Shown here one piece after another: positions 17,292-26,906 of a stretch of DNA of 64,000 nucleotides. The position numbers and the translations under genes were made by a program. This DNA is from Lachnospiraceae bacterium (GTDB lineage Bacteria; Bacillota; Clostridia; Lachnospirales; Lachnospiraceae). Numbering within the stretch: position 1 is the first letter of the stretch; every line of letters begins with the position of its first letter. The notes beneath the pieces are model-generated. The model searched no databases, had not been told where the DNA came from, and worked only from the letters and a program-made list of their open reading frames with translations. The DNA is taken from positions 29,963-93,962 of the forward strand of contig JALENY010000037.1 in NCBI GenBank assembly GCA_022767285.1, written 5' to 3'.

Positions 17292-18137
17292 TTATATTCC
17301 GCGAAGTGTATCCAGCATGGCCTTTTTGTCCCTGCTCCGCATCAGCGTTTCCCCGATCAGCACCGCATCGGTTCCGTTTTCCCGCAATGCAGCAATGTCC
17401 TCCGGCGTCTTCATACCGCTTTCTGAAACGAAGAGAATTTCCGGCGGCACCAGTTTTCTTAGCCGAATGGAATTGTATATGTCCACTTCAAATGTCTTAA
17501 GATTCCGGTTATTAACTCCGATGATACCTGCGCTGGATTCCAATGCCATCTCCACTTCCGCTTCATCATGGGCTTCCACCAGGGCAGACATCCCCAGGCT
17601 ATGGGACAGTTCAAGATAAGCTTTCAGCTGCACCTTATCCAGAATCGCGCAGATCAGAAGCACTGCGGATGCCCCCAATATTTTTGCCTCATAGATCATA
17701 TATTCATCCACTGTAAAATCTTTACGCAAAACCGGAATTCGGACCTCCCGTGCGATTTCCTCCAAATACTGATCCGAACCCTGGAAAAAGTAAGGTTCTG
17801 TCAGGCAGGAGATGGCCGATGCTCCGGCTGCCTCATAATCTTTGGCTATCTGCAGGTAAGGGAAATCAGCGGCTATGAGGCCTTTCGACGGAGAAGCTTT
17901 CTTCACTTCACAAATAAACTGAATTTCTCTCTGTTTGCTGCCATCCAATTTATTTTCACTGCCGAAACTGTTTTTTTCCGCATCTGCAAGCCTGCTCCTG
18001 CACAAAGCCTGTGCAAATGGAAAGCCTGTATCCTGATTTTGATCCTCAGCCTGTTTTCTTATCACTTCCATCGGTATCTGCCGTTTTTTCTCTTTTATTC
18101 TTTCTCTCGTTTTTGCAGCTATATTATCTAAGATCAT
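17292..18137 (-). CDS. trpC: Indole-3-glycerol phosphate synthase
   Basis: The 281-residue enzyme closes CdRP to indole-3-glycerol phosphate. It carries FICEVKKASPSKGLI, LRKDFTVDEYMIYEAKILGASAVLLI pieces, IGVNNRNLKTFEVD and the phosphate site SESGMKTPEDI. The start at 18137 follows GGGAGAG; a TTG frame to 18161 has no support. About 15-20 residues rich in polar side chains (near 50-70, with AEKNSFGSENKLDG) are inserted before the first strand compared with usual TrpC, making it slightly long. Confidence 0.95.
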   Translation of the reverse strand: MILDNIAAKTRERIKEKKRQIPMEVIRKQAEDQNQDTGFPFAQALCRSRLADAEKNSFGSENKLDGSKQREIQFICEVKKASPSKGLIAADFPYLQIAKDYEAAGASAISCLTEPYFFQGSDQYLEEIAREVRIPVLRKDFTVDEYMIYEAKILGASAVLLICAILDKVQLKAYLELSHSLGMSALVEAHDEAEVEMALESSAGIIGVNNRNLKTFEVDIYNSIRLRKLVPPEILFVSESGMKTPEDIAALRENGTDAVLIGETLMRSRDKKAMLDTLRGI

Positions 18138-18201
18138 TTTTCTCTCCCGCCCGGTTTTCAAATCGATTGATATCGATTCTTTTATTTCTTTTGTCCTGTA
18201 C

Positions 18202-19215
18202 TCATCGTTTCAGATTGGAATAGTGAATGAACTCCTCCAGTTTTGCCTTGGCTTTTCCGCTGTCAATCAGATCCTCTGCCATTTTCACGCCATCTTTCAG
18301 CGTCGATACTTTACCGGCAATATAAAGTGCAGCTCCGGAATTCAATACAACCGCATCACGTTTCGGGCCTTTTTCTCCGTTCAGAATGGCCTTTGTAATT
18401 TCTGCATTTTCTGCCGGTGTACCGCCCACCAGATCCTCTTTTTTACATCTGACGTATCCGAAATCTTCCGGCTGGATCACATAACTGGAAAAGGCGCCGT
18501 CCTTGATTTCGCAAACTGTGGTTGGTGCACTTATGGATATCTCATCCAGCTTATCCTGTCCGTAAACAACCATAGCATTTTTTACCCCCAGATTGCACAG
18601 AACTTTTGCCAGGGGTTCCACCAACGCCTCATCATATACGCCCATCAGTTCCATATTTGCGCCTGCCGGATTCGCCAGCGGTCCGAGAATATTAAAGATG
18701 GTCCGGATCCCCAGTTCTTTGCGGACCGGCCCCACAAACTTCATTGCGATATGATAATTCTGGGCGAAAAGGAAACAGATTCCGATTTTTTTCAGCATTT
18801 CGGCACTCTGTTCCGGTGGTACCGAAATATTGACTCCAAGTGCCTCCAGTACATCTGCAGCACCGCATTTACTGCTGGCTGCACGGTTTCCGTGTTTTGC
18901 CACCGGCACTCCGCCGGATGCGATCACAATGGCGGATGTGGTTGAGATGTTAAAAGAATTAGCTCCGTCTCCGCCGGTTCCCACGATTTCCAGCACATCC
19001 ATCTCATGCAAAAGACGGATACAATGATTGCGCATTTCCTCCGCGGATGCGGTTATTTCTTCAATGGTTTCTCCCTTCATGGACAGCGCGGTAAGATATG
19101 CACTCTTCTGCACTTCGCTTGCCTGACCGCTCATGATTTCATTCATAACTTCCTTTGCCATTTCATATCCGATGTCTTCTTTCTTTGCCAGTTTCAAAAT
19201 AGCTTCTTTGATCAT
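18202..19215 (-). CDS. trpD: Anthranilate phosphoribosyltransferase
   Basis: The 337-residue enzyme joins anthranilate to PRPP. The glycine-rich [15 protein letters not shown] loop, [21 protein letters not shown] and the [11 protein letters not shown] motif are diagnostic. An AGGAGG lies 8 bases before the ATG at 19215, so this start is preferred over upstream in-frame ATGs at 19236 and 19248 (that ribosome site is itself inside the longer frame). It follows trpG by 132 bases. Confidence 0.96.
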   Translation of the reverse strand: MIKEAILKLAKKEDIGYEMAKEVMNEIMSGQASEVQKSAYLTALSMKGETIEEITASAEEMRNHCIRLLHEMDVLEIVGTGGDGANSFNISTTSAIVIASGGVPVAKHGNRAASSKCGAADVLEALGVNISVPPEQSAEMLKKIGICFLFAQNYHIAMKFVGPVRKELGIRTIFNILGPLANPAGANMELMGVYDEALVEPLAKVLCNLGVKNAMVVYGQDKLDEISISAPTTVCEIKDGAFSSYVIQPEDFGYVRCKKEDLVGGTPAENAEITKAILNGEKGPKRDAVVLNSGAALYIAGKVSTLKDGVKMAEDLIDSGKAKAKLEEFIHYSNLKR

Positions 19216-19347
19216 TTTTCTGTCCTCCTGATTCATTTTTATGCCCATCCGGCATATCACAATGCACTCCGGGCGATGGTGCTTTGCACCATATTGTATG
19301 TTCCAATACCTGCAGTCTCTGTTCTTCTCAGACCAACTTTTTATCTT

Positions 19348-19917
19348 CTATTTGCTCATCAGATTTCTTACAATTTCAATTCCCTTCGGTGTCAGCACCG
19401 ATTCCGGATGAAACTGGACCCCGTAAACCGGATATTTTTTATGCTCCACCGCCATAACTTCGCCGTCTTCTGTCCTGGCAGTTATTTTTAGCTCTTCCGG
19501 TATGGTCTCCGGAACCGCCGCCAGAGAATGGTATCGCGCAACCAGGATCTCCTGTTCCATATTCTGAAACATTCTGGAATCCGTATCCAGCTTTGCCATG
19601 CTGGTTTTTCCGTGCATCAGTTGTCTTGCATAGGAAACCGTGGCTCCATACGCCTCACAGATAGCCTGATGTCCAAGGCATACACCGAAAATCGGGATTT
19701 TTCCTCCCAGTTTCTGAACGACGGAAATGCATACTCCCGCATCTGCAGGTTTTCCCGGCCCCGGTGACAGCACGATCCATTCCGGATGCAGGGCCTCAAT
19801 CTCTTCCACCGTCATCTCATCGTTTCGTATCACTTTCAGGTTTTGATTTACCGTTCCGATCAGTTGATAAAGGTTATAGGAAAAGCTGTCATAATTGTCA
19901 ATCAGCAAAATCATCAT
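19348..19917 (-). CDS. trpG: Anthranilate synthase glutamine amidotransferase subunit
   Basis: The 189-residue class I glutaminase supplies ammonia to TrpE. LIDNYDSFSYNL, LSPGPGKPADAG, the nucleophile Cys in GVCLGHQAI and the His/Glu in YGVQFHPES are all present. GAGAGGGGGAATTG precedes two adjacent ATGs (19917 and 19914). The gene overlaps trpE by 20 bases, coupling the two subunits. Confidence 0.96.
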   Translation of the reverse strand: MMILLIDNYDSFSYNLYQLIGTVNQNLKVIRNDEMTVEEIEALHPEWIVLSPGPGKPADAGVCISVVQKLGGKIPIFGVCLGHQAICEAYGATVSYARQLMHGKTSMAKLDTDSRMFQNMEQEILVARYHSLAAVPETIPEELKITARTEDGEVMAVEHKKYPVYGVQFHPESVLTPKGIEIVRNLMSK

Positions 19918-21385
19918 CAATTCCCCCTCTCGCCTGTTCCAGTGCTTTGATCACTGCTTTTGCTTTATTGATGCACTCCTGATACTCCTTATCCGGTACA
20001 CTGTCTGCTACGATCCCCGCACCGGATCGGACAAACACTTTTCCATTCTTTGAAAAAGCCAGCCGGATGGCAATACAGGTGTCAAGGTTACCGGTAAAAT
20101 CAATGTATCCGATCGCACCGCCGTAAATTCCCCGTTTATTGTTTTCCAGCTCATTGATGATCTCGCAGGCCCGAAGCTTTGGCGCTCCGGACAGCGTTCC
20201 TGCCGGCAGGATCGCGTCTACCGCATCCAGGGCATCACGCTTGCTGCTGATTCGGCCGGACACCGTTGAACCGATATGCATCACGTGGGAATACCGCTCT
20301 ATATTCATATACTGCTCTACTTTTACGGACCCGATCTGGCTGATTTTGCCAATATCGTTTCTTCCCAGATCCACCAGCATATTATGTTCCGCCAGTTCCT
20401 TTTCGTCCCGCAGAAGTTCTTCTTCCAGTTCCCTGTCTTCCTCCTCTGTGTCGCCCCGCGGTCTGGTGCCCGCAAGCGGATAGGTATACAGTTTCCCGTT
20501 TTCCAGTTTTACCAGTGTTTCAGGGGAGGCTCCGGAAATCTCCACATCATCACTGGAAAAATAGAACATATAGGGGGAAGGATTCACCGTCCGCAGTACC
20601 CGGTAAGCATCAAACAGGCTTCCTTCCATCTCAGCTTCCAGCCGGTTGGATAAGACCACCTGAAAAATATCCCCCTCACGGATATAATGCTTTGCTTTTT
20701 CAACCATTTCACAGTATTCCTCTTTTGTAAACAGCGTCCGGAAACCGTCTTTTATTTTCAGCGGCATGTTTTTAGCCGGTTTCCCATGGCATATGAGCTT
20801 TGCCATATTTTCCAGCTCATTAACCGCCCTGTTATACTCGGTCTCAAAATGCTCTGTTCTTGCATTTACAATCAATATGATCTTCTGTCTGAAATGGTCA
20901 AATGCAATCACCTTGTCAAACAGCATCAGATCGACATCCTTGAATCCTTCTTCATCCCTGGCATCCAGATTCAGCACCGGCTCGCTGTACTTGATATAAT
21001 CATATGAAAAATATCCCACCAAACCTCCGGTAAAGGAAGGCATCTGTTTCAGTCTGGGGCTCTTGTAGTCTTTCAGGATTTCCCGGATTGCCTCACCGGG
21101 GTAATCCGTTTCACGCTCCACCGTCATACCGCTGCGGATCCTCAGTCTATGGTTGTGACAGGTAATCTCAAGAGTCGGATCATATCCAAGGAAGGTGTAG
21201 CGTCCCCATTTCTGGCTGCTGTCCACACTTTCCAGCATGAAACAGTGTTTGCTGATGTTTTTCAGAATTCGCATCACTTCAATGGGAGTGATTCGATCAG
21301 AATACAGTTCCCGACTGATCGGGATGATTTTGTAGTCTCCAAATGTCAATATTTTTTTCGCCTCATCAAAATCCGGATAAATCAT
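19898..21385 (-). CDS. trpE: Anthranilate synthase component I
   Basis: The 495-residue chorismate-using subunit. Near residues 35-60 it has MLESVDSSQKWGRYTFLG, whose L-E-S pattern is the tryptophan feedback site. The C-terminal half has FQVVLSNRL, GASPETLVKL, PLAGTRPRG, HNMLVDLGRNDIGKI and GAPKLRACEII. AAAAGGAGG precedes the ATG. It is the first gene of the operon and is controlled by the T-box upstream as well as, probably, by feedback inhibition. Confidence 0.97.
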   Translation of the reverse strand: MIYPDFDEAKKILTFGDYKIIPISRELYSDRITPIEVMRILKNISKHCFMLESVDSSQKWGRYTFLGYDPTLEITCHNHRLRIRSGMTVERETDYPGEAIREILKDYKSPRLKQMPSFTGGLVGYFSYDYIKYSEPVLNLDARDEEGFKDVDLMLFDKVIAFDHFRQKIILIVNARTEHFETEYNRAVNELENMAKLICHGKPAKNMPLKIKDGFRTLFTKEEYCEMVEKAKHYIREGDIFQVVLSNRLEAEMEGSLFDAYRVLRTVNPSPYMFYFSSDDVEISGASPETLVKLENGKLYTYPLAGTRPRGDTEEEDRELEEELLRDEKELAEHNMLVDLGRNDIGKISQIGSVKVEQYMNIERYSHVMHIGSTVSGRISSKRDALDAVDAILPAGTLSGAPKLRACEIINELENNKRGIYGGAIGYIDFTGNLDTCIAIRLAFSKNGKVFVRSGAGIVADSVPDKEYQECINKAKAVIKALEQARGGIDDDFAD

Positions 21386-21413
21386 GTTTTCCTCCTTTTA
21401 CATCCGCTTCACT

Positions 21414-21481
21414 CCGCCACTCGGGCTATTGATTTCCTTCCGCTCACTGGGGCTATCGGCTTCCTTCCGCCATGCGCATGG
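21414..21481. repeat. Short tandem repeat between the T-box terminator and trpE
   Basis: Two 26-27-base units (21414-21439 and 21440-21466) share CCGC-CACT-GGGCTAT-TTCCTT, followed by a partial third CCGCCATGCGCATGG containing the palindrome CATGCGCATG. They lie in the untranslated leader after the terminator. No coding sense is evident. Confidence 0.5.
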
Positions 21482-21495
21482 ATTCATTCGCCACA

Positions 21496-21806
21496 CAAAA
21501 AACGCCCCTGACAGAATATACTCATTCTGTCAAGGGCGGGTAATATACAATACAATTATAATCTACTCGCGGTGCCACCTTGATTCGCAGATAAAACATC
21601 TGCGCACTTTCCTGGATACCATCATATCCATGGCAACTAACGTATGCCTCACGTCAGGGGATACTCTGGCCAAAAGCCTTTTCATCCTGCCCTCTGCGGT
21701 CCATTTAACAGGCTGCGTTCTGTCCGGCTCTCAGCTTCCCGGGCTCTCTGTGAGTGCACGATCTGTTTTTATCTCCGCTTCAACGGTTTAAAGCGTTATT
21801 AAGTTA
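21496..21806 (-). promoter_or_regulatory. Tryptophan T-box leader of the trp operon
   Basis: The leader carries the conserved T-box sequence AAGGTGGCACCGCG (21568-21581, minus strand) that pairs with the free CCA end of uncharged tRNA. It ends in a strong terminator (stem CGCCCtTGACAGAAT/ATTCTGTCAgGGGCG, 21503-21537) followed by six T. In the first stem region AAATGGACCGC presents UGG at 21703-21701, the tryptophan specifier codon. When tRNA-Trp is uncharged, binding stabilises the antiterminator and trpEGDCFBA is transcribed. The class is well known; the specifier assignment rests on position and the downstream genes. Confidence 0.93.
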
Positions 21807-21812
21807 ATATGT

Positions 21813-21841
21813 ATTATAGTTCTTCCCGGCTGAAAAATCAA
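21813..21841 (-). promoter_or_regulatory. Sigma-A type promoter of the trp operon
   Basis: TTGATT (21841-21836), a 17-base spacer and TATAAT (21818-21813) on the minus strand, placing the transcript start near 21806, directly before the T-box stem. The -35 box is only 15 bases from the end of the upstream SseB-like gene. Confidence 0.85.
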
Positions 21842-21855
21842 GAATCATTTAAAAA

Positions 21856-22659
21856 TTATTTTTCTTTCTTTGTCTGAACCAGTTTGTCCAGTTGTTCTTT
21901 TGTGATATGCAAATGAAATCCTCCCGGGTTAAGCACCAGACCTTTTGCCTCCGCTGCCAGATAATTCGGCAAATCGGTAAAGCCCTGCACGCCCATCCCC
22001 ATTTTGGTCGCTTTGTCCCGATAGAACTTCTGAAATTCCGTAAAATCGGAGAAGATCGGCATCAGCATATTTCCGTCTTTGTCCTTCACATAGGGGATTT
22101 TCTTTTTCTGCTTCGGATCTTTTGGATTCACCGGTTCGTTCGGATTTACATTTTCCAGCGGAAGAATGTATCTGGACCGCATTAAATTAATGAGCATTTC
22201 TTCTTCCAGCTCTTTCGCATGCTGCATATCATGTTTGACCGGACGATACATTTCCTGAAGGAAATACAGCGTCGACAACTGAAGCGTAGGGTTCACCACC
22301 GGAAGTTTTTCTTTCATCAGCTTGCTCAAATCAGGCATTTTCTCTATATCTTTCAACTGCAGCCGATATACATTTCCGTTTTCGTGAAAGACAACGGCAT
22401 TGGCACCAATGGAATAGAATGTGTTATACATACTCCGCATCTGAGCCTTCAGCACTTTCACAGCCATCAACAGTATTTTCTTCTCCGTATACATTTTTGC
22501 AAATTCCTGTACCTCCGATTCGTTGGCAAACATATGTACCTGATCGTCGTATGTCTCTTCATCACATTCGACAAAAGGCATTCGGGTCTGCTGTGAAAAA
22601 ATCACGATTGCTTCCTCCAGATTTTGTATTTTTTTAACTGCAAATGTATGATCAATCAT
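21856..22659 (-). CDS. SseB-like (enhanced serine sensitivity) domain protein
   Basis: A 267-residue soluble protein. The C-terminal half, from about ILPLENVNPNE to the end, has DKDGNMLMPIFSDFTEFQKF and GLVLNPGGFHLHITKEQL, which match the SseB family domain. The N-terminal half (MPFVECDEET, YNTFYSIGANAVVFH) looks like a second diverged copy. SseB's molecular role is not established. AGGAAA precedes the ATG. It ends 15 bases before the trp promoter but has no evident link to it. Confidence 0.75.
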   Translation of the reverse strand: MIDHTFAVKKIQNLEEAIVIFSQQTRMPFVECDEETYDDQVHMFANESEVQEFAKMYTEKKILLMAVKVLKAQMRSMYNTFYSIGANAVVFHENGNVYRLQLKDIEKMPDLSKLMKEKLPVVNPTLQLSTLYFLQEMYRPVKHDMQHAKELEEEMLINLMRSRYILPLENVNPNEPVNPKDPKQKKKIPYVKDKDGNMLMPIFSDFTEFQKFYRDKATKMGMGVQGFTDLPNYLAAEAKGLVLNPGGFHLHITKEQLDKLVQTKKEK

Positions 22660-22920
22660 GTTATTTTCCTACTTTCCTGTTTTCTGTTTTTCCATACTGC
22701 CGAAACAGTTGGATTGCGCTCGCCAAATATGATTCGCGCGCATCTGTGACTATTTTATCATACTCTTCTCAAAAATGCTATAATCTACATCAATACCTGT
22801 ATTATCAGAAAAAAAGATACCTTATAACTGTTTATTTATGAATCTATTTCATCCACTTTTCATGGAATATTTTCACTTATGACTGCACACACTATTTCCG
22901 TGAAAAAAGGAGGTGCTATC

Positions 22921-23106
22921 ATGGCAAATATTTCTGAACTGGATCTGCAGAACCTGCGTCATCTGATCGGTGGCTACGACAACACGCATTGTAAAATGAA
23001 AGCTTACGCGGAGATGGCGACAGATCCGAAGGTAAAGCAGTTTTTTACCAAAAGTGCGCAGTCCGCTTTGGACAACAAACAGACACTGATGACGTTTTTA
23101 CAGTAA
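22921..23106 (+). CDS. Spore coat protein-like small protein
   Basis: A 61-residue helical protein (ISELDLQNLRHLIGGYD, KAYAEMATDPKVKQFF). It resembles the first member of the two-gene spore coat pairs common in Clostridia, related to the CotF fold. GGAGGTGC precedes the ATG at 22921; the longer frame to 22879 lacks a ribosome site. Its partner starts 15 bases after its stop. It points to an endospore-forming host. A sporulation-sigma promoter was looked for but not confidently seen. Confidence 0.78.
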   Translation: MANISELDLQNLRHLIGGYDNTHCKMKAYAEMATDPKVKQFFTKSAQSALDNKQTLMTFLQ

Positions 23107-23121
23107 AATGAGGTGATGACG

Positions 23122-23376
23122 ATGGAAGAAAAGATACTTGTAAATGATACTCTGGTTGGAATCAACGGAGAATTGACCCGATATGCGGAGATGATTTCAC
23201 AGACAGAAAACAAAGAGCTAAAACAGACATTGAAACAGTTCCGCAATGCCAGTGAAATGTCACAGGAAGAAATCTACCAGATCGCCCGGGAAAAGGCTTA
23301 TTATATTCCGGCTGCTCCGGCGAAACCGGATGAGATTGCGCATGTGAAAGAAATTTTGATGAAACCGGCGGTATAG
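23122..23376 (+). CDS. Spore coat protein CotF-like
   Basis: An 84-residue protein with the Coat F domain pattern EKILVNDTLVGINGELTRYAEMI followed by LKQTLKQFRNASEMSQEEIYQIAREKAYY and an Ala/Pro tail. Related proteins sit in the spore coat. GAGGTG lies 6 bases before the ATG at 23122; alternative GTG/ATG codons at 23113 and 23116 fall inside the ribosome site. Forms an operon with the preceding gene and ends near a strong hairpin. Confidence 0.82.
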   Translation: MEEKILVNDTLVGINGELTRYAEMISQTENKELKQTLKQFRNASEMSQEEIYQIAREKAYYIPAAPAKPDEIAHVKEILMKPAV

Positions 23377-23471
23377 GAGTCCGGCAATTTGCTTTGTGCC
23401 TTTTCCACACTTATATTGGGATTGTATTTTGTGAAAAGGCCCTTGCTATCCTAAGCCTGTGAAGGAATAAA

Positions 23472-23526
23472 ATACCGCCGTACGGAAGAGGACCGGGAGC
23501 AGTTTCCTTCCGTGCGGCGGTTTTAT
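23472..23526 (+). terminator. Terminator after the spore coat pair
   Basis: ACCGCCGtACGGAAG pairs with CTTCCGTgCGGCGGT around a 15-20 base loop, with TTTTAT following. It lies about 95 bases after the CotF-like stop and 18 bases before the end of the convergent HD gene. Confidence 0.75.
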
Positions 23527-23543
23527 CGGCTAATCTTTATAGA

Positions 23544-24323
23544 TTATGGGAGCAAGACACATTTTGATCGGCAGTATGCCAGGGCTTCCTCTCGAATAAG
23601 TGCCATTTTTCGGGCAGTATCCGGATTAGAATAGGGAATCCGATCAATGTTGGAAGCAATACAGTTGTGATCCAATACATATTGGTAACTGGCCGGAAAA
23701 TTAAAGTCATAGATAAAGGCCAGGTAAGAAATCCACATATCCATTTTTGTGCGCCGGTCATCTTTTAAAATGGGTTTGTGATCCATGAATGTCTGAAATA
23801 TACTGTCGCTGACGTCTTCCATGCCGAGTTCTTCGGCGGTTACATCCAACATAGCCGGAACCGGATCTACGGCTTTTACCCGGAAATTATCAAGCTTATC
23901 TGCATCACGGATGATTTTCGCATGCAGCAGTGCATCTCCGGTCACAGTCGGGTCGATGGCAAAAAGACTGTGGTTTTTGATAGCAGCGTAAATGATAGAA
24001 TCATATTTATCAGTATCAATATAATCACGGATATGATTCTGATCAAACAGTACTTCAAGACCGCATTCCGCATGCGGAAGCAGATTGTCATCGTAACTGT
24101 TGAAACGCGTCAGCTGTTCAAATCGCCCTACATCATGCAAAAGTCCGATGAGGAGTGAAAGATTGCGGTTTTCTTCATCAAGCTCAAGCGAATCGGTCAG
24201 ATAACTGCATGCCTTCACCACTTCAAAAGTATGACGGATTTTCAGGGCTATTTTCGGATCGGAAGTGTCATATTGAGAAACATATTTTTGGAATGCTTTT
24301 TTTGCATGATCTAATGATATCAT
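23544..24323 (-). CDS. HD domain phosphohydrolase
   Basis: A 259-residue protein with an HD metal-dependent phosphohydrolase domain: KIRHTFEVV supplies the first His, LIGLLHDVGRFEQ the His-Asp pair, IKNHSLF another His and IIRDADKLDNF the last Asp. Such proteins hydrolyse nucleotides or signalling molecules; the substrate cannot be predicted. AGAGG precedes the ATG. It stands alone, convergent with the coat genes. Confidence 0.87.
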   Translation of the reverse strand: MISLDHAKKAFQKYVSQYDTSDPKIALKIRHTFEVVKACSYLTDSLELDEENRNLSLLIGLLHDVGRFEQLTRFNSYDDNLLPHAECGLEVLFDQNHIRDYIDTDKYDSIIYAAIKNHSLFAIDPTVTGDALLHAKIIRDADKLDNFRVKAVDPVPAMLDVTAEELGMEDVSDSIFQTFMDHKPILKDDRRTKMDMWISYLAFIYDFNFPASYQYVLDHNCIASNIDRIPYSNPDTARKMALIREEALAYCRSKCVLLP

Positions 24324-24455
24324 AAAAACCTCTTTCTGCAGATTTCGGTTTTCTGCCGGAAACCGCGTTTCTTAGATTGTACCATATCTTTGAAGTATGT
24401 ACAGCTTTAATAGATGAAAGAAATAAAACATTTCTCTATGTTGTTGTACGTATGC

Positions 24456-24956
24456 TCACACTGTATAGGAACAAATACATCTCCAGCATTCTAACAGCCG
24501 GTCCATCTGATAAGCCGCATTGGCGGGACTGGTAGAAGGTAATACCTGTATTTCTCTTCCCGTCACAGGAAGACTGTAGCGATTGTACAGTTTCTCCGCT
24601 GTCTTTCCATTGGCAAAAACAGCCTGGATATCACAATTTCCAAAAATCCGCATTAAATCGCAGGGAATTACATTTTTTATGCTGCTGTCACTGGAACCTG
24701 CAATATCACAGCTGGCGATCACATCCCAAATGGCTATACCATGGGAAAGCAGCAGCCACTTCTTCTCCTCTATGGTTTCAGGCATCTTTTCGTTCATCAG
24801 GGAAGCGATTACTTTCCAGAAGCGATTCTGGGGATGACCATAGTAAAAATGGTTTTCTCTGGATTTCACCGAGGGAAACGTCCCAAGAATCAGTATTTTT
24901 GAATGATTGTCATACACTGGTGCAAATTCATGCACCTGCTTACTTCTTTTTTGCAT
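24456..24956 (-). CDS. DNA-deoxyinosine glycosylase (uracil-DNA glycosylase superfamily, family 6 type)
   Basis: A 166-residue protein with the UDG-superfamily elements ILILGTFPSVKSRENHFYYGHPQNRFW (in two pieces) near the N-terminus and LPSTSPANAAY near the C-terminus. This pattern matches hypoxanthine-DNA glycosylases, which remove deaminated adenine during base excision repair. AAAAGGAAA precedes the ATG. It lies alone between glyA and the HD gene. Confidence 0.8.
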   Translation of the reverse strand: MQKRSKQVHEFAPVYDNHSKILILGTFPSVKSRENHFYYGHPQNRFWKVIASLMNEKMPETIEEKKWLLLSHGIAIWDVIASCDIAGSSDSSIKNVIPCDLMRIFGNCDIQAVFANGKTAEKLYNRYSLPVTGREIQVLPSTSPANAAYQMDRLLECWRCICSYTV

Positions 24957-25010
24957 ATTTTCCTTTTAACCGGCACCGGTTTTTCCCGTGAGCTCAAAAC
25001 AGTTTCATGA

Positions 25011-25043
25011 TGAAAGGGAGGGACCGATGGTTCCTCCCTTTCA
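25011..25043 (-). terminator. Hairpin after glyA
   Basis: TGAAAGGGAGG pairs perfectly with CCTCCCTTTCA around a 10-base loop. The T tract on the minus strand is weak (TTTCATCATG), so it may be an inefficient terminator or an mRNA 3'-end stabiliser for glyA. Confidence 0.6.
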
Positions 25044-25055
25044 TATACAACACTT

Positions 25056-26294
25056 TTACGCGATCAACGGATATTTATCCGTCAGCTCTTTCACAATTGC
25101 TTTTGCTTTTTCTTTATTATCCGGATTCTGAATCATGAGTGCGATTGCCTCTGCGATCTTATCCATGTCTTCCGGTTTCATACCACGGGATGTAACAGCA
25201 GCCGTACCAAGACGAACACCGCTGGTCACAAAAGTTGACTCCGGATCATTGGGGATTGCATTTTTATTACAGGTAATGTGTGCGTCATCCAGCAAAGTCT
25301 CCATCTGTTTTCCGTTTATACCGGTTCCCCGCAGGTCAACCAGCATCAGATGATTATCCGTTCCTCCGGAAACGATCTTCACGCCACGGCTCATGAGTCC
25401 TTTGCAGAGTGCCTGAGCATTGTCAATGATGCCCTGGGCATAGGCTTTGTATTCCGGCTGAAGGACTTCCTGGAAACATACAGCTTTTGCAGCGATCACG
25501 TGCATCAGAGGTCCTCCCTGAATGCCTGGGAATACTGCTTTATTCAGTTTATGCTCTTTTGCAAATTCCTCACTGCTTAAGATGAGACCACCTCTCGGTC
25601 CTCTTAAAGTCTTGTGTGTGGTTGTCGTCGTAACATGAGCGTAAGGAATAGGGCTTGGATGCAGGCCGGCTGCAACCAGACCGGCAATGTGCGCAATATC
25701 GACCATCAGATATGCACCAACCTCATCTGCGATCTCACGGAATCTTTTGAAGTCGATGATTCTGCAGTAAGCACTCGCACCTGCTACAATCAGTTTCGGC
25801 CGGCACTCCAGTGCCAGTCTTCTTACCTCATCATAATCAATATAACCGTTTTCGTCTGTCTCGTAAGCAACTGCCTTAAAATAGGAACCACTCATGTTTG
25901 CAGGGCTTCCGTGTGTAAGATGTCCGCCGTGATCCAAAGACATTCCCAATACGGTATCACCGGGCTGAAGCAGCGCATAAAATACTGCCATATTAGCCTG
26001 TGCACCGGAATGCGGCTGAACATTTGCGTAGGTGCAGCCAAAGATTTTCTTAGCTCGCTCAATCGCCAGTCGTTCCACCACATCCACACAGGAACAGCCT
26101 CCATAGTATCTGTGTCCCGGATAACCTTCTGCATATTTATTTGTGAGCGGGCTTCCCATTGCCGCCATAACAGCTTTGCTTACCCAGTTTTCTGAAGCAA
26201 TCAGTTCAATGTGTGAATTCTGTCTGGCAATCTCGTCCTGAATCGCCTGTGCAATTTCCACATCTGTCTGCTTGATTTCATCCAATGAATACAT
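25056..26294 (-). CDS. glyA: Serine hydroxymethyltransferase
   Basis: The 412-residue PLP enzyme interconverts serine and glycine and supplies methylene-tetrahydrofolate. Diagnostic stretches are [43 protein letters not shown] [14 protein letters not shown], and the PLP lysine in [14 protein letters not shown]. Two starts are possible: ATG 26294, used here, and TTG 26300, which is closer to the GGGAG site. It has its own promoter. Confidence 0.97.
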   Translation of the reverse strand: MYSLDEIKQTDVEIAQAIQDEIARQNSHIELIASENWVSKAVMAAMGSPLTNKYAEGYPGHRYYGGCSCVDVVERLAIERAKKIFGCTYANVQPHSGAQANMAVFYALLQPGDTVLGMSLDHGGHLTHGSPANMSGSYFKAVAYETDENGYIDYDEVRRLALECRPKLIVAGASAYCRIIDFKRFREIADEVGAYLMVDIAHIAGLVAAGLHPSPIPYAHVTTTTTHKTLRGPRGGLILSSEEFAKEHKLNKAVFPGIQGGPLMHVIAAKAVCFQEVLQPEYKAYAQGIIDNAQALCKGLMSRGVKIVSGGTDNHLMLVDLRGTGINGKQMETLLDDAHITCNKNAIPNDPESTFVTSGVRLGTAAVTSRGMKPEDMDKIAEAIALMIQNPDNKEKAKAIVKELTDKYPLIA

Positions 26295-26336
26295 ATCCAA
26301 TTTTCTCCCTTCGTAAAACCAGTGTTAATTATTCGC

Positions 26337-26366
26337 ATTATAGCACTAAAAGTGAGAGCTTGTAAA
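26337..26366 (-). promoter_or_regulatory. Sigma-A type promoter of glyA
   Basis: TTTACA (26366-26361), an 18-base spacer and TATAAT (26342-26337) on the minus strand, about 40 bases before the start codon. Confidence 0.75.
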
Positions 26367-26464
26367 GGATTCCTGTTTTTTTCAATACACTTTTTCAATA
26401 TTTCTGTCGTTTTCATGATTCGACGGCACACTTCATGATGATTTCATCTTTTTCCTATATTTTT

Positions 26465-26902
26465 TTATCTTTTCCCCTTATTTTTTTGCCTGCCGGATTT
26501 TTCTTTCCGTTCCGTTCTGCCCTTTTGATTTTCCTGCGTCGCTGCCACCAGTTTTCTTACCTGCTGATGGTTTCGGATGGCTTTGTCAATATTCCTGCAA
26601 TGATGTTCCGGATTGTTTCTCTCTTCTATGGTCTTCTGAATAATTCTCTCCATAATTTCAAAAAACTGCTGATTTCTCTGATCTTTCCCGCCAAGTATGT
26701 CCCGAATATCCTTGAGCGCATGGGTCTTTTTCAGTTCTTTAATCTTCTGCATGGTTTCGATATTTTCTTTTGTATAGACACGATATCCTTTGGCATTTCG
26801 GCCAATATCCAGTTCCAGTTCTTCTTCCCAGAATCGCAGGACGTGACTCTCAACTCCAAGCATTTTTGCAGCCTGGGAAATGGTGTATGTAACCTCACCC
26901 AT
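26465..26902 (-). CDS. MerR family transcriptional regulator
   Basis: A 145-residue DNA-binding protein. The N-terminal winged helix (YTISQAAKMLGVESHVLRFWEEE, then GYRVYTKENIETMQKI) is of the MerR type. The C-terminus, where effector domains normally lie, is short, strongly basic and rich in Lys/Arg/Gln, so no ligand is predicted. GGGAGG precedes the ATG and lies within a large inverted repeat, suggesting self-regulation. It follows dnaB on the same strand. Confidence 0.88.
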   Translation of the reverse strand: MGEVTYTISQAAKMLGVESHVLRFWEEELELDIGRNAKGYRVYTKENIETMQKIKELKKTHALKDIRDILGGKDQRNQQFFEIMERIIQKTIEERNNPEHHCRNIDKAIRNHQQVRKLVAATQENQKGRTERKEKSGRQKNKGKR

Positions 26903-26906
26903 AAAA

